Positions 1 through 8,516 of a stretch of DNA of 38,426 bases are shown one piece after another. The position numbers and the translations under genes are program-made. Numbering within the stretch: position 1 is the stretch's first letter; each line of letters begins with the position of its first letter. The notes under the pieces were generated by a model. That model saw only the letters and a list, made by a program, of their open reading frames with translations, did not search any database and had not been told where the DNA came from. The stretch is from Nitrospirota bacterium (GTDB lineage: Bacteria; Nitrospirota; Nitrospiria; Nitrospirales; Nitrospiraceae): NCBI GenBank assembly GCA_013388555.1, contig JACAFD010000093.1, positions 1 to 38,426 on the forward strand. Direction: 5' to 3'.

Positions 1-822
1 ACGCCGACCTATCCCATTCATATGTACAGTTTCATCATTGCAGGAGGAGAAGTCAGGGGGATTGAGCTGCGTCCTGACAGTGACTTCTTCGCCGAGTTAC
101 AGAAGGTCTATCGCCAGACCTTTCCACGACCCAAGATCTTGGTCATCAATTTTCCACATAACCCCACCACCGCCGTGGCTGATCTTGAGTTTTTTAAGAA
201 AATCGTCGCCTTTGCCAAAGAACATAATGTAATTGTCATTCATGACCTGGCCTACGCGGATCTAGTGTTCGACGGATATAGGGCGCCGAGCTTTTTGCAA
301 GTTGACGGGGCCAAAGATGTGGGCGTCGAGTTCTATACTCTCTCCAAGGCCTACAACATGCCTGGTTGGCGCGTAGGCTTTTGCTGCGGTAATCGCGAGG
401 TTGTCGGGGCCTTAGCCAAGATCAAGAGTTACCTGGATTACGGTATTTTCCAGCCTTTGCAGATTGCCAGTGTTATTGCCCTCAATGGACCACAAGATTG
501 TGTGAAGGAGACGGTGTTGCGCTACCAGAAGCGGCGTGATGTCTTGGTGAGCGGGTTGAATCGCATCGGTTGGCAGGTGAATAAGCCTGTAGCGACTATG
601 TTCATCTGGGCCAGAATCCCCCTGCCCTATCGGTCTCTGGGGTCGTTGGAGTTTTCGAAGCTCCTCCTCCGCGACGCGAAAGTGGCTGTGTCGCCGGGGA
701 TTGGGTTCGGTGAAGGCGGAGATGACTATGTGCGGTTCGGTCTTGTCGAAAATGAACACCGCACAAAACAAGCTATTCGAGGCATTCGCAAAGCTCTGAA
801 GCTTGAGGGACCAGAAGAATGA
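1..822 (+). CDS. alaC: Alanine-type aminotransferase (AlaC-like), 5' partial
   Basis: Fold-type I PLP aminotransferase, probably glutamate-pyruvate or related transamination in the cytoplasm. The reading frame is open from base 1, and the residues before the first Met (TPTYPIH) continue the family's conserved PxYPIH motif, so the gene starts upstream of the window. Visible motifs are [16 protein letters not shown] (PLP-contacting Asp/Tyr) and the Schiff-base lysine in [10 protein letters not shown] (codon 346-348). The C-terminal [16 protein letters not shown] is typical of AlaC. As remembered, E. coli AlaC matches along the whole visible length. The stop overlaps the hom start by 4 nt (ATGA), indicating translational coupling. 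A diaminopimelate or aspartate aminotransferase is the main alternative and cannot be excluded by motifs alone. Confidence 0.88.
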   Translation, partial: TPTYPIHMYSFIIAGGEVRGIELRPDSDFFAELQKVYRQTFPRPKILVINFPHNPTTAVADLEFFKKIVAFAKEHNVIVIHDLAYADLVFDGYRAPSFLQVDGAKDVGVEFYTLSKAYNMPGWRVGFCCGNREVVGALAKIKSYLDYGIFQPLQIASVIALNGPQDCVKETVLRYQKRRDVLVSGLNRIGWQVNKPVATMFIWARIPLPYRSLGSLEFSKLLLRDAKVAVSPGIGFGEGGDDYVRFGLVENEHRTKQAIRGIRKALKLEGPEE

Positions 823-2132
823 TCTCACGCGTGGGCGTCGGCATCATTGGGTTCGGAACGGTTGGGACTGGCGTTGTGAAGATTCTCATGGAGAACCACA
901 ACTTGATCAGCCGCCGCATCGGTGTGCCGATCGAGATCGTTCGAATTGCCGACCTCGATGTAGTACGCGACCGAGGGCTGACACTGCCGCCCGGCATTCT
1001 TACGGCCGATGCGAAACAGGTTCTCGCCGATCCGTCGATCGATGTTGTGGTTGAGTTGATCGGGGGCTGCGATGTGGCCAAACGGATTATCCTCGAGGCT
1101 ATTGCGGCAGGTAAACATGTCGTGACAGCCAATAAGGCCTTGCTCGCGTTACACGGCGAAGAAATATTTGCGGCGGCTTCCCGTTCCGGTGTCGACCTAG
1201 GTTTCGAAGCCAGCGTGGGTGGTGGAATTCCTGTCATCCAGGCGCTGAGGGAGGGGCTTGCGGCCAATACTATCCAATCCATTTATGGGATCATCAACGG
1301 GACTGCCAATTACATTCTGTCGCGCATGACCCGTGCCGGCCAGAGCTTTGATATAGTGCTCGACGAAGCGAAACAGGCCGGTTATGCCGAGGCGGATCCG
1401 ACATTCGATGTGGCCGGTATCGATTCGGCCCACAAGCTAGCGATTCTGGCGTCGCTGGCCTATGGAACACCGGTCAATGTGAAAGATGTGTATACCGAGG
1501 GGATTACCCACATTACGCCTCTTGACATTGCATACGCCAAAGAGTTCGATTGTACAATCAAGCTGCTGGGCATTGCCAAGCTGGTCGGCAACGAAGTCGA
1601 AGCCAGAGTGCATCCCACGATGCTGCCTTCCTGGTCTCCGATCGCCCAAGTCGAGGGAGTGTACAACGCGATTCAACTTGTCGGCGATGCCGTGGGCGAC
1701 GTGGTCCTCTATGGCCGGGGCGCTGGGTCCATGCCGACCGGTAGTGCGGTGGTCGGCGATCTCATTGCCATTGGACGCAATCTGTTGAAGGGAGCGGTTG
1801 GGCGAGTGCCGCCTGCTTCATTCCAGCAGGACCAGCGTCGTCCGCTTCGGATGCGTCCGATGGAAGAAATCAACTCGCTGTACTACCTCCGTTTTATGGT
1901 GTTGGACCGCCCCGGTGTCTTGTCGCAAATTGCAGGGGAGTTGGGGCAGTGCGGGATCAGTATTTCATCGGTTCTTCAACAAGGGCGGCGCGAAGGGCAG
2001 ACGGTTCCGGTCGTCATCAAGACCCATACAGCGAGGGAGCGCGATGTTCAAACGGCACTGCGAGCGATCAATCGCATGGCTTTCATCTCTGAGCCCACCA
2101 CCTTGATCAGGGTCGAAGGCAAGGACGAGTAA
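819..2132 (+). CDS. hom: Homoserine dehydrogenase
   Basis: Reduces aspartate semialdehyde to homoserine with NAD(P)H, the branch point to threonine and methionine. The 437-aa product has an N-terminal Rossmann motif (GFGTVGTG, about residues 11-18), a central catalytic domain with GGGIPVIQ and [12 protein letters not shown], and a C-terminal ACT domain (from about residue 350, [18 protein letters not shown]) of the kind that gives threonine feedback inhibition. The length fits the monofunctional Gram-positive/Nitrospirota type rather than the fused ThrA type. ATG 819 overlaps the upstream stop by 4 nt, and thrC follows 4 nt after its stop. This supports one operon. Confidence 0.97.
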   Translation: MISRVGVGIIGFGTVGTGVVKILMENHNLISRRIGVPIEIVRIADLDVVRDRGLTLPPGILTADAKQVLADPSIDVVVELIGGCDVAKRIILEAIAAGKHVVTANKALLALHGEEIFAAASRSGVDLGFEASVGGGIPVIQALREGLAANTIQSIYGIINGTANYILSRMTRAGQSFDIVLDEAKQAGYAEADPTFDVAGIDSAHKLAILASLAYGTPVNVKDVYTEGITHITPLDIAYAKEFDCTIKLLGIAKLVGNEVEARVHPTMLPSWSPIAQVEGVYNAIQLVGDAVGDVVLYGRGAGSMPTGSAVVGDLIAIGRNLLKGAVGRVPPASFQQDQRRPLRMRPMEEINSLYYLRFMVLDRPGVLSQIAGELGQCGISISSVLQQGRREGQTVPVVIKTHTARERDVQTALRAINRMAFISEPTTLIRVEGKDE

Positions 2133-2136
2133 TGCG

Positions 2137-3204
2137 ATGAATCGCTGGCGTGGTGTAATCGAAGAGTATCGGAAGTTTCTACCAGTGACGGACCATACCC
2201 CCGTGGTGACGCTCGGTGAAGGCAACACTCCCCTCATCAGAGCCACAAGGCTGGCTAAGCAGATCGCCCCCGGCATCGATCTCTATCTCAAATTCGAAGG
2301 CATGAATCCGACAGGGTCCTTCAAGGATCGTGGAATGACTCTGGCTATCTCAAAGGCCGTCGAGTCTGGAGCAAAGGCGGTAATTTGCGCCTCCACGGGG
2401 AATACATCCGCCTCTGCTGCGGCCTATGGTGCACGGGCTGGACTGGCGGTCTATGTGTTGATCCCTGCCGGGAAGATTGCGATGGGAAAGTTGTCCCAGG
2501 CCATGATGCACCAAGCCACTGTGATTCAGATTGAAGGGAATTTCGATCAGGCCTTGACTATTGTGAAGGAGTTGTCGATGACCCATCACATCGAACTGGT
2601 CAACTCGCTCAACCCCTATCGGATTGAGGGCCAGAAAACTGCTGCAATGGAGGTCTGCGATCAACTCGGAGATGCACCGACCATTCATGTGCTGCCGGTG
2701 GGGAATGCCGGTAACATTACCGCGTATTGGAAGGGGTACCAGGAATACCGTTCTGCCAATCAGTCCACGAGGTTGCCTCGTATGATCGGATTTCAGGCGG
2801 CTGGCGCAGCGCCTATCGTGCTCGGTCGTATCGTGGAAAACCCACAGACAGTGGCTACGGCAATCCGGATCGGTAATCCGGCCAGCTGGGATGCGGCTTC
2901 GATTGCTGTGAAAGAATCGATGGGAGTCATCGATTCGGTGACGGATGAAGAGATTTTGCAGGCCTATGCGGTGGTGGCAGCGACGGAGGGAGTCTTTTGT
3001 GAGCCGGCATCTGCGGCATCGGTTGCCGGTGTGATGAAGTTGAGTAGGCAAGGAGGCTTGGGTGAAGGTGAGACAGTGGTTTGTACATTGACAGGCCATG
3101 GATTGAAAGATGCCGACACAGCGATCAGCGTATCGACTCAACCAAAAACCGTTAGAGCGACGCGGGAGGATGTCGCTCGTCTTTTAAGGGTGCAAACACC
3201 ATGA
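2137..3204 (+). CDS. thrC: Threonine synthase
   Basis: PLP enzyme converting O-phosphohomoserine to threonine. The 355-aa length is that of the short bacterial type (Bacillus/Thermus-like) rather than the roughly 430-aa E. coli type. The PLP lysine lies in GSFKDRGMT (K63), the phosphate-binding region is [20 protein letters not shown], and a glycine-rich [18 protein letters not shown] follows. The start lies 4 nt after the hom stop, preceded by a purine-rich AAGGACGAG. The enzyme needs phosphohomoserine, yet no GHMP-type thrB is present. The next gene, 13 nt downstream, is an ApgM-like protein often proposed to fill that gap. Confidence 0.97.
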   Translation: MNRWRGVIEEYRKFLPVTDHTPVVTLGEGNTPLIRATRLAKQIAPGIDLYLKFEGMNPTGSFKDRGMTLAISKAVESGAKAVICASTGNTSASAAAYGARAGLAVYVLIPAGKIAMGKLSQAMMHQATVIQIEGNFDQALTIVKELSMTHHIELVNSLNPYRIEGQKTAAMEVCDQLGDAPTIHVLPVGNAGNITAYWKGYQEYRSANQSTRLPRMIGFQAAGAAPIVLGRIVENPQTVATAIRIGNPASWDAASIAVKESMGVIDSVTDEEILQAYAVVAATEGVFCEPASAASVAGVMKLSRQGGLGEGETVVCTLTGHGLKDADTAISVSTQPKTVRATREDVARLLRVQTP

Positions 3205-3217
3205 GCGCAGGGTTCCG

Positions 3218-4459
3218 ATGAAGCAAGTCATTCTCCATGTCGATGGGATGGCCGATCATGCTCGGCAGGAACTGGATGGGCAGACTCCTTTTCAAACTGC
3301 TTCAACCCCTCACCTGGATCGCATCGCGCAAGGCGGAGAGATCGGGCTTCTAGCCGCAGCACCTGAGGATGCGCGGCAGGGGAGTGGACTGACGGGAACT
3401 GCCATTCTCGGATACGATCCTAAGAAATACTATCAGGGGCCGGGCCCGTTCGAAGCGACAAGCCTGGGGATTGCTATTGGCGAGCATGATGTAATTTATC
3501 GTTGTACGATGGTCACATTGCGAGCAGACGTCCAATCCGTGAGTAAAGGCGGATTGAACGAGATCAAAAAGCTAGGACCGCATGTGGTGATGGATGATGC
3601 GACTGCAGGCCTGATTTCGACGGAAGAGGCCCGTGAATTGGTCGAGGCGATCAACGAACAGCTCGGGTCTGAGATGATACAATTCTATCCCGGATTAGGC
3701 CACCGTCACCTTATGGTATGGGTCGACGGAAAATCGCGAGCAGTCTGCACCGATCCCCAACTGTTGGTCGGCCGGTCGATAGCTGATGCGCTGCCGACAG
3801 GAGACGGATCCGACATTCTTCGGAAACTCATGGACGCCTCGTTCCAGATCTTGCGCGATCATCCTCTCAACGAGGAACGTCATGCGGCAGGTCAGAAGCC
3901 GGCCAATTGTCTCTGGCTCTGGGGCCAAGGCCGGGCCATTCTTTGGCCTAGCCTCTCTGAGCGGTTCAAGATGTCCGGTGTGGTGGTTTCACAGAGTGAT
4001 GTCCATCGCGGACTCGGCATCATGGCCGGGCTCGAAGCGGTGGACAGTGCGCGATTGGCCGGGGCGGATCTTCGTATCCAAGCGGCGGTCGCCCTGGAGG
4101 AGCTGAAGAAAAAGGATTTTGCTTACGTGCATGTAGAGTTGCCGGATGCGGTTGTTTATGGGCTGGATGTTGCGGCCAAGGTAAAGGGCATCGAAGCGGT
4201 CGATCAAGAATTGGTAGGGCCGCTCCTCGAGGGGCTGGCCAAGTTGGGTTCCCATCGCATCTCGGTTTTCTGCGACGGGGGCAACGTGCATCTCGGGCAG
4301 GCAGCGGAGGGTCCCCGGTTTTTTGTCTATCGTGACAGTGCGGCTGCGCCTTCCGTCGGGGCCGGGCAGAGATTTACCGAGGTGGATGCTCGGGCCTCGA
4401 CCCTGCCTCCTCGCGATGCGACGAAGTTCGTGGTGCGACTGTTTGCAAAAGGATCCTGA
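3218..4459 (+). CDS. ApgM-like phosphoglycerate-mutase-family protein, proposed homoserine kinase substitute
   Basis: A 413-aa member of the alkaline-phosphatase/archaeal iPGM (ApgM) superfamily. It keeps the N-terminal metal Asp (HVDGMAD, D9), a Ser-containing loop (QGSGLTG, S56) and the family block [18 protein letters not shown]. In archaeal ApgM the C-terminal metal site reads DEAGHxGD, then TGDHxTP, then RHxxDPVP. Here the matching positions read DAVVYGLD (310-317), FCDGG (351-355) and no clear third motif, so several metal-binding histidines are gone. A subset of this family in bacteria has been annotated as proposed homoserine kinase from operon context. Its place between thrC and lysC fits that role. 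Catalytic phosphoglycerate mutase activity looks unlikely; the homoserine kinase role is inference. Confidence 0.75.
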   Translation: MKQVILHVDGMADHARQELDGQTPFQTASTPHLDRIAQGGEIGLLAAAPEDARQGSGLTGTAILGYDPKKYYQGPGPFEATSLGIAIGEHDVIYRCTMVTLRADVQSVSKGGLNEIKKLGPHVVMDDATAGLISTEEARELVEAINEQLGSEMIQFYPGLGHRHLMVWVDGKSRAVCTDPQLLVGRSIADALPTGDGSDILRKLMDASFQILRDHPLNEERHAAGQKPANCLWLWGQGRAILWPSLSERFKMSGVVVSQSDVHRGLGIMAGLEAVDSARLAGADLRIQAAVALEELKKKDFAYVHVELPDAVVYGLDVAAKVKGIEAVDQELVGPLLEGLAKLGSHRISVFCDGGNVHLGQAAEGPRFFVYRDSAAAPSVGAGQRFTEVDARASTLPPRDATKFVVRLFAKGS

Positions 4460-4464
4460 CGGTC

Positions 4465-5706
4465 ATGGCGCTGATTGTCCAGAAATATGGAGGGACGTCG
4501 GTAGGCACGATCGAGCGGATCCACCGCGTGGCTGACCGCGTCGAGAGGGCTCACAAGGATGGCCATCACATCGTGGTTGTTCTGTCTGCAATGAGCGGCG
4601 AAACGGATCGGTTGCTCCGGTTAGCGCACGAAGTCACGCCGTTACCTGACGATCGCGAACTCGACATGCTTCTGTCTACCGGAGAACGGGTGACCATCGC
4701 CTTGTTGGCGATGGCGTTACGGGTCCGGGGGCTTGATGCCCAGTCCTTTACGGGACGCCAGGTCGGGATCATGACCGACAGTGCCCATACAAAAGCGCGT
4801 ATTACCAGGGTAAGTGCCGATCGAATCCGCGAGGCCCTGGGCAACGGAGTCATCCCAGTAGTCGCCGGCTTTCAAGGGATCAACGAACAGTCGGATGTTA
4901 CGACGTTGGGGCGCGGCGGCTCCGACCTGACAGCAGTGGCTCTCGCGGCGGCCCTGAAGGCCGATCGGTGTATCATCTTTACCGATGTCGATGGTGTCTA
5001 CACTTCGGACCCCAACATTGTACCGGTGGCTCGACGAATTGAGAAGATTTCCTATGAGGAAATGCTGGAAATGGCCAGTCTGGGTGCCAAAGTCCTACAG
5101 AGCCGCTCCGTCGAATTTGCTGCAAAGTTCAATGTCCCAGTGGAGGTGAATTCAAGTTTTAAGGAAGGAAGGGGGACGCTTGTGACGCGTGAAGATGAGG
5201 ATATGGAAGCGGTTGCAGTGTCGGGGGTCACCGGCGATCGGAATCAGGCCAAGATCACGATTGTGGGTGTGCCGGACAAACCGGGTATTGCATCTCAACT
5301 CTTCGGGCCGGTAGCCAAGGCTAACATCAATGTCGACATGATCATCCAGAACATGAGTCAGTCTGGCCTGACGGATATTTCCTTCACGATTCCACGGGCG
5401 GACATCAAGAAAGCCCTGCCGTTGATTCAGGACGTGGCAAAAGGTATCGCCGCAAAATCCGTTGCCGTGACCGAGGCGATCGCGAAAGTCTCGCTGGTCG
5501 GCGTCGGGATGAGATCCCATTCAGGGGTCGCCGCCAAAATGTTCGAAGTCTTGTCCCATGAAGGCGTCAATATCCTCATGATCAGCACCTCGGAGATTAA
5601 GATCTCCTGTGTCATCGATGAAAAGTATGTGGAGCTTGCGATGCGTTCGCTCCATACCGCGTTCGGGTTGGATCAGTCGCCAGCAGAGGATCAGACGGCG
5701 AAGTAG
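4465..5706 (+). CDS. lysC: Aspartate kinase with two ACT domains
   Basis: Phosphorylates aspartate, the first step to lysine, threonine and methionine. The 413-aa protein has an N-terminal amino-acid-kinase domain with [10 protein letters not shown] (residues 5-14), the substrate/ATP region [16 protein letters not shown], and [12 protein letters not shown]. Two ACT domains follow: [17 protein letters not shown] from about residue 266 and [19 protein letters not shown] from about residue 345. ACT domains in this family bind lysine and/or threonine for feedback inhibition. AAAGGATCC precedes the start, which lies 5 nt after the previous stop. Met247 (5203-5205) aligns with the start of the separate beta subunit made from an internal start in Bacillus and Corynebacterium lysC. 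Confidence 0.97.
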   Translation: MALIVQKYGGTSVGTIERIHRVADRVERAHKDGHHIVVVLSAMSGETDRLLRLAHEVTPLPDDRELDMLLSTGERVTIALLAMALRVRGLDAQSFTGRQVGIMTDSAHTKARITRVSADRIREALGNGVIPVVAGFQGINEQSDVTTLGRGGSDLTAVALAAALKADRCIIFTDVDGVYTSDPNIVPVARRIEKISYEEMLEMASLGAKVLQSRSVEFAAKFNVPVEVNSSFKEGRGTLVTREDEDMEAVAVSGVTGDRNQAKITIVGVPDKPGIASQLFGPVAKANINVDMIIQNMSQSGLTDISFTIPRADIKKALPLIQDVAKGIAAKSVAVTEAIAKVSLVGVGMRSHSGVAAKMFEVLSHEGVNILMISTSEIKISCVIDEKYVELAMRSLHTAFGLDQSPAEDQTAK

Positions 5707-5821
5707 CGGATTTTTGCGATGTGGGTCTCGACAGGTTTGTCCCGCTCCTGATATCGTTCCCCGTATGGCTCGAAAATCTTCACCACCACGATCCTCACAA
5801 GGCAAGCCGGTTGGCTCCACT

Positions 5822-7417
5822 ATGTCCGGCCCTCCCCGTCCTTCCGCACGCTCAGCAGGGCTGGAAATCTATGACACGACATTGCGGGACGGGGCTCAAG
5901 CCGAGGATGTCACCTTTTCAGCTGAAGACAAGGTTCGGGTTGCCCAACAGTTAGATGGGCTGGGCGTGCAGTTCATTGAAGGCGGGTGGCCAGGGGCGAA
6001 TCCCAAAGATATCGAGTTTTTTCGGATGATCAAGACTGTCCCTTTGCAGACAGCGGTGGTGGTGGCATTCGGGTCGACTAGAAAAGCCAGCAACGTTGTA
6101 CAGAAGGATCCGAATATCAAGGCGTTGCTAGAGGCAGAAACGAAGATCATCACGGTCTTTGGAAAAACCTGGTCCCTGCACGTCACCGATGCGCTCGGCA
6201 TTTCACTTGTGAAGAATCTCGAACTCATCAGCGATTCCGTGGCCCATCTCCGCTCGAAAGGTCGACGGGTGTTCTACGATGCGGAACATTTCTTTGACGG
6301 GTACAAAACCAATCCGGACTACGCGTTGGAGACTATTCGCCAAGCCGTCGCGTCTGGCGCCGAACGGGTGATTCTCTGTGACACCAACGGTGGTGCGATG
6401 CCATGGGAAATCAAAGAGATTTGCCAGGTCGTTCGGCGAGAGTGTGCTGTGCCCTTGGGGATTCACGCCCACAACGATTGCGAAATGGCCGTTGCGAATT
6501 CGCTGGTGGCGATCGAAGCCGGCGTGGTGCAGGTACAAGGGACGATTAACGGGATTGGCGAACGGTGCGGCAATGCCAATCTCTGTTCGATCATTCCTAA
6601 TCTCGAACTGAAGATGAAACGTCCGGTGTTGAGAGATAGGTTAAGTCATCTGAAGCGAGTCTCGGGATTCGTGACCGAGATCGCGAATCTTATGCCCAAT
6701 ACCCACCAGCCTTATGTGGGGGATTCTGCGTTTGCCCACAAGGGTGGGGTCCATATCCATGCGGTGCTGAAGAATCCCGCGACCTATGAGCATGTGATTC
6801 CGAAGTCCGTCGGCAACCACCAACGTATGTTGGTATCGGACGCAGCAGGTCGGAGCGGGTTGCTGGAAAAGGTCGAGGCCTATGGGATCAAATTGGATAA
6901 GGGACACGCCAAAGTGCGTGAACTGATCGATATCCTGAAGGAGCGTGAAAGTGAGGGCTACCAGTTTGAAGCGGCGGAAGGCTCCTTCGAATTACTTATG
7001 CGGAAAGCGATGGGGACCCACAGGCCATCTTTCCAACTTTTGGGATTTCGAGTGATTGTTGAGAAAAAACAGGACCATGGCGCCTCGTCGTCAGAGGCTA
7101 CCGTGATGGTGAGAGTGGGCGAGGTAGTGGAACATGCGGCAGCAGTCGGTGCAGGCCCGGTCAATGCGCTAGACCATGCATTGCGGAAAGCGTTGGAAAA
7201 GTTCTATCCCCAGCTCCGAGAGGTCAAACTGCTCGACTATAAAGTGCGGGTACTGTCAGCCAATCGTGGAACAGAGTCCAAGGTTCGAGTGTTGATCGAA
7301 TCGGGCGACCACAAAGATAAATGGGGCACCGTCGGCGTGTCTGAGAACATCATGGAAGCGAGTTGGCAAGCACTGGCCGATAGCATCGAATACAAGTTGC
7401 TTGCCCATGATGAATGA
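5822..7417 (+). CDS. cimA: (R)-citramalate synthase
   Basis: Condenses acetyl-CoA with pyruvate to citramalate, giving 2-ketobutyrate and isoleucine without threonine deaminase. The product (531 aa from this ATG) has an HMGL-like TIM barrel opening with LEIYDTTLRDGAQAEDVTFS and IEGGWPGANPKDIEFF, the second motif being typical of CimA over LeuA. HAHNDCEMAVANS carries the metal-binding His pair, and a C-terminal LeuA-dimer allosteric domain follows (about 400-531). The frame is open far upstream into lysC. An in-frame ATG at 5765 would add 19 residues with a low-complexity Ser/Pro/Arg tail, and neither start has a clear Shine-Dalgarno. I prefer 5822 because conserved sequence begins soon after it. 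Homocitrate or isopropylmalate synthase is less likely. Confidence 0.92.
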   Translation: MSGPPRPSARSAGLEIYDTTLRDGAQAEDVTFSAEDKVRVAQQLDGLGVQFIEGGWPGANPKDIEFFRMIKTVPLQTAVVVAFGSTRKASNVVQKDPNIKALLEAETKIITVFGKTWSLHVTDALGISLVKNLELISDSVAHLRSKGRRVFYDAEHFFDGYKTNPDYALETIRQAVASGAERVILCDTNGGAMPWEIKEICQVVRRECAVPLGIHAHNDCEMAVANSLVAIEAGVVQVQGTINGIGERCGNANLCSIIPNLELKMKRPVLRDRLSHLKRVSGFVTEIANLMPNTHQPYVGDSAFAHKGGVHIHAVLKNPATYEHVIPKSVGNHQRMLVSDAAGRSGLLEKVEAYGIKLDKGHAKVRELIDILKERESEGYQFEAAEGSFELLMRKAMGTHRPSFQLLGFRVIVEKKQDHGASSSEATVMVRVGEVVEHAAAVGAGPVNALDHALRKALEKFYPQLREVKLLDYKVRVLSANRGTESKVRVLIESGDHKDKWGTVGVSENIMEASWQALADSIEYKLLAHDE

Positions 7418-7446
7418 GGCGAACCGCTAGTCGAATATCTTTCTTC

Positions 7447-7475
7447 TTGACAGGCCCTATAACCTCACGTAACTT
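7447..7475 (+). promoter_or_regulatory. Possible sigma-70 promoter for the IHF/HU gene
   Basis: A perfect -35 hexamer TTGACA (7447-7452) is followed after 17 bases by TAACTT (7470-7475), a weak -10 match (3 of 6), within the AT-rich gap after cimA. The start codon lies about 80 nt downstream. The -10 is poor, so this is a suggestion only. Confidence 0.35.
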
Positions 7476-7555
7476 ATAACAAAACTGCCGATTCTTTCGT
7501 GGCAGGTTCACTCACGATCGTTCGAAAAGCTTGTGCGGGTGTCGGAGGGGAAAGC

Positions 7556-7831
7556 ATGAGGAAGGCAGATATCGCGAACGAGATTTACAAGCAGGTCGGT
7601 ATTTCAAAAAATGAAGCCGCAGATATCGTCGAGCTCGTGCTGAATATGCTAAAAGCAGTTTTACATAAGGGGGAGTCGGTCAAGATTGCCGGGTTCGGAA
7701 ACTTTGTGGTACGCAGTAAGGGAGCACGGAAGGGCCGGAATCCCCGGACCGGTGAAGAAATAGGAATTACGCCCCGTCGTGTAGTGACATTTCGCCCAAG
7801 TCAAGTGTTTAAGAAATACGTCAATTCATAG
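7556..7831 (+). CDS. ihfA: Integration host factor alpha / HU-family DNA-bending protein
   Basis: A 91-aa histone-like DNA-binding protein. MRKADIANEIYKQVGISKNE begins the dimerisation helices. The beta-arm signature is GRNPRTGEEIGITPRRVVTF, with the Pro that intercalates into DNA, and FRPSQVFKKYVN ends the protein. The region IAGFGNFVVRSKGARKGRNP resembles IhfA more than HU, and the downstream merR and tRNA-Pro also match the neighbourhood of ihfA in Pseudomonas as remembered. The start at 7556 is fixed by a strong GGAGGGG (7543-7549); upstream in-frame GTG codons lack such a site. No IhfB is in the window, so a homodimeric HU role remains possible. Confidence 0.9.
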   Translation: MRKADIANEIYKQVGISKNEAADIVELVLNMLKAVLHKGESVKIAGFGNFVVRSKGARKGRNPRTGEEIGITPRRVVTFRPSQVFKKYVNS

Positions 7832-7875
7832 CCTCATTCAATTACCTTTAACTCATCCCACCACGAGGACCGGTC

Positions 7876-8226
7876 ATGGGGAACGAGCCCAGGCTGGGCA
7901 GCAAGGTCTTTTATAAAATTGGGGAAGTGAGCCAGATTACCAAGCTACCGGCTTACGTGTTGCGATTTTGGGAATCAGAGTTTCCGTTTCTCAAGCCTAA
8001 GAAAAGTCGTGGGAATCAGCGGCTCTATGTCAGGCGAGAAGTCGAAACAGTCTTGGAAATCAAGCGGTTGCTCTATGAGGAAGGGCATACACTTGCAGGT
8101 GTCAAACGTTACTGGGCCAGACGAGGCAGGGTATCAAACCAACAAGTCGGGCCCAAAGAACTCGCGCAGAAACTGCGAGGAAATCTCAAGGCGATTCTCA
8201 AAATCCTGGAGTCGCACTCCGAATGA
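7876..8226 (+). CDS. MerR-family transcriptional regulator
   Basis: A 116-aa protein with an N-terminal winged HTH of the MerR type: YKIGEVSQITKLPAYVLRFW forms the HTH, and GNQRLYVRREVETVLEIKRL the wing and second helix. Only a short C-terminal helix follows (KELAQKLRGNLKAILKILES), with no metal-binding cysteines and no effector domain. It therefore belongs to the small single-domain MerR group that often follows ihfA. GAGGAC lies 5 nt before the start. The gap to the IHF gene is 44 nt, so co-transcription is likely. Its target and signal cannot be read from the sequence. Confidence 0.9.
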   Translation: MGNEPRLGSKVFYKIGEVSQITKLPAYVLRFWESEFPFLKPKKSRGNQRLYVRREVETVLEIKRLLYEEGHTLAGVKRYWARRGRVSNQQVGPKELAQKLRGNLKAILKILESHSE

Positions 8227-8318
8227 CGATGCTCTGGCTTCGACTCTTCTAATCCGGTTGCATTCCGGCTGCCTCCAAGGAGACAATGCAGGACATGGTG
8301 AAACTGAATAGAACCTGT

Positions 8319-8395
8319 CGGGGCGTGGCGCAGCCCGGTAGCGTACTCGCTTGGGGTGCGAGTGGTCGGCCGTTCAAATCGGCTCGCCCCGACCA
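8319..8395 (+). tRNA. tRNA-Pro (anticodon GGG)
   Basis: A complete 77-nt cloverleaf with encoded CCA. The acceptor stem CGGGGCG (8319-8325) pairs with CGCCCCG (8385-8391), followed by ACCA. The anticodon stem CTCGC/GCGAG encloses loop TTGGGGT, so the anticodon is GGG (8353-8355), reading CCC/CCU proline codons. The T arm GGCCG-TTCAAAT-CGGCT is intact. It lies 92 nt after the MerR gene. Confidence 0.97.
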
Positions 8396-8404
8396 ATTCA
8401 TCAC

Positions 8405-8479
8405 AGTGCTGAGCGATGAGTTCTGAGTGCTGAGAGGCAGAGGATATTCAGTTCATCGCTTCTCCGCGCTCAGTTCTCA
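8405..8479. repeat. Degenerate direct and inverted repeat between tRNA-Pro and surE
   Basis: AGTGCTGAG occurs twice (8405-8413 and 8426-8434), with TGAGTTCTGAG (8417-8427) between them. A near-inverted copy, CTCAGTTCTCA, lies at 8469-8479 (two mismatches). The block can fold on itself and carries no convincing coding sequence. It may be a REP-like intergenic element; copy number elsewhere in the genome is unknown. Confidence 0.45.
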
Positions 8480-8492
8480 ATCATCAAGAAGG

Positions 8493-8516
8493 AAGCTGCC
8501 TCGCGCAGCTTTTTTT
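8493..8516 (+). terminator. Intrinsic terminator between tRNA-Pro and surE
   Basis: The perfect 7-bp stem AAGCTGC (8493-8499) / GCAGCTT (8505-8511) has a 5-nt loop CTCGC and ends in seven consecutive T (8510-8516). It is well placed to end the ihfA-merR-tRNA transcript. Its T tract touches the surE start codon. Confidence 0.85.

Noticed and set aside
412..828. Long minus-strand open frame opposite the aminotransferase
   Set aside because: It lies antisense to strongly conserved aminotransferase motifs and shows no recognisable domain.
2350..3141. 263-codon minus-strand open frame opposite thrC
   Set aside because: Antisense shadow of a clear threonine synthase; Cys/His/Arg-rich composition with no family pattern.
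8427..8516. Upstream extension of surE from GTG 8427
   Set aside because: The codons run through repeats and a terminator, and SurE proteins normally start close to the ILVTNDDG motif.
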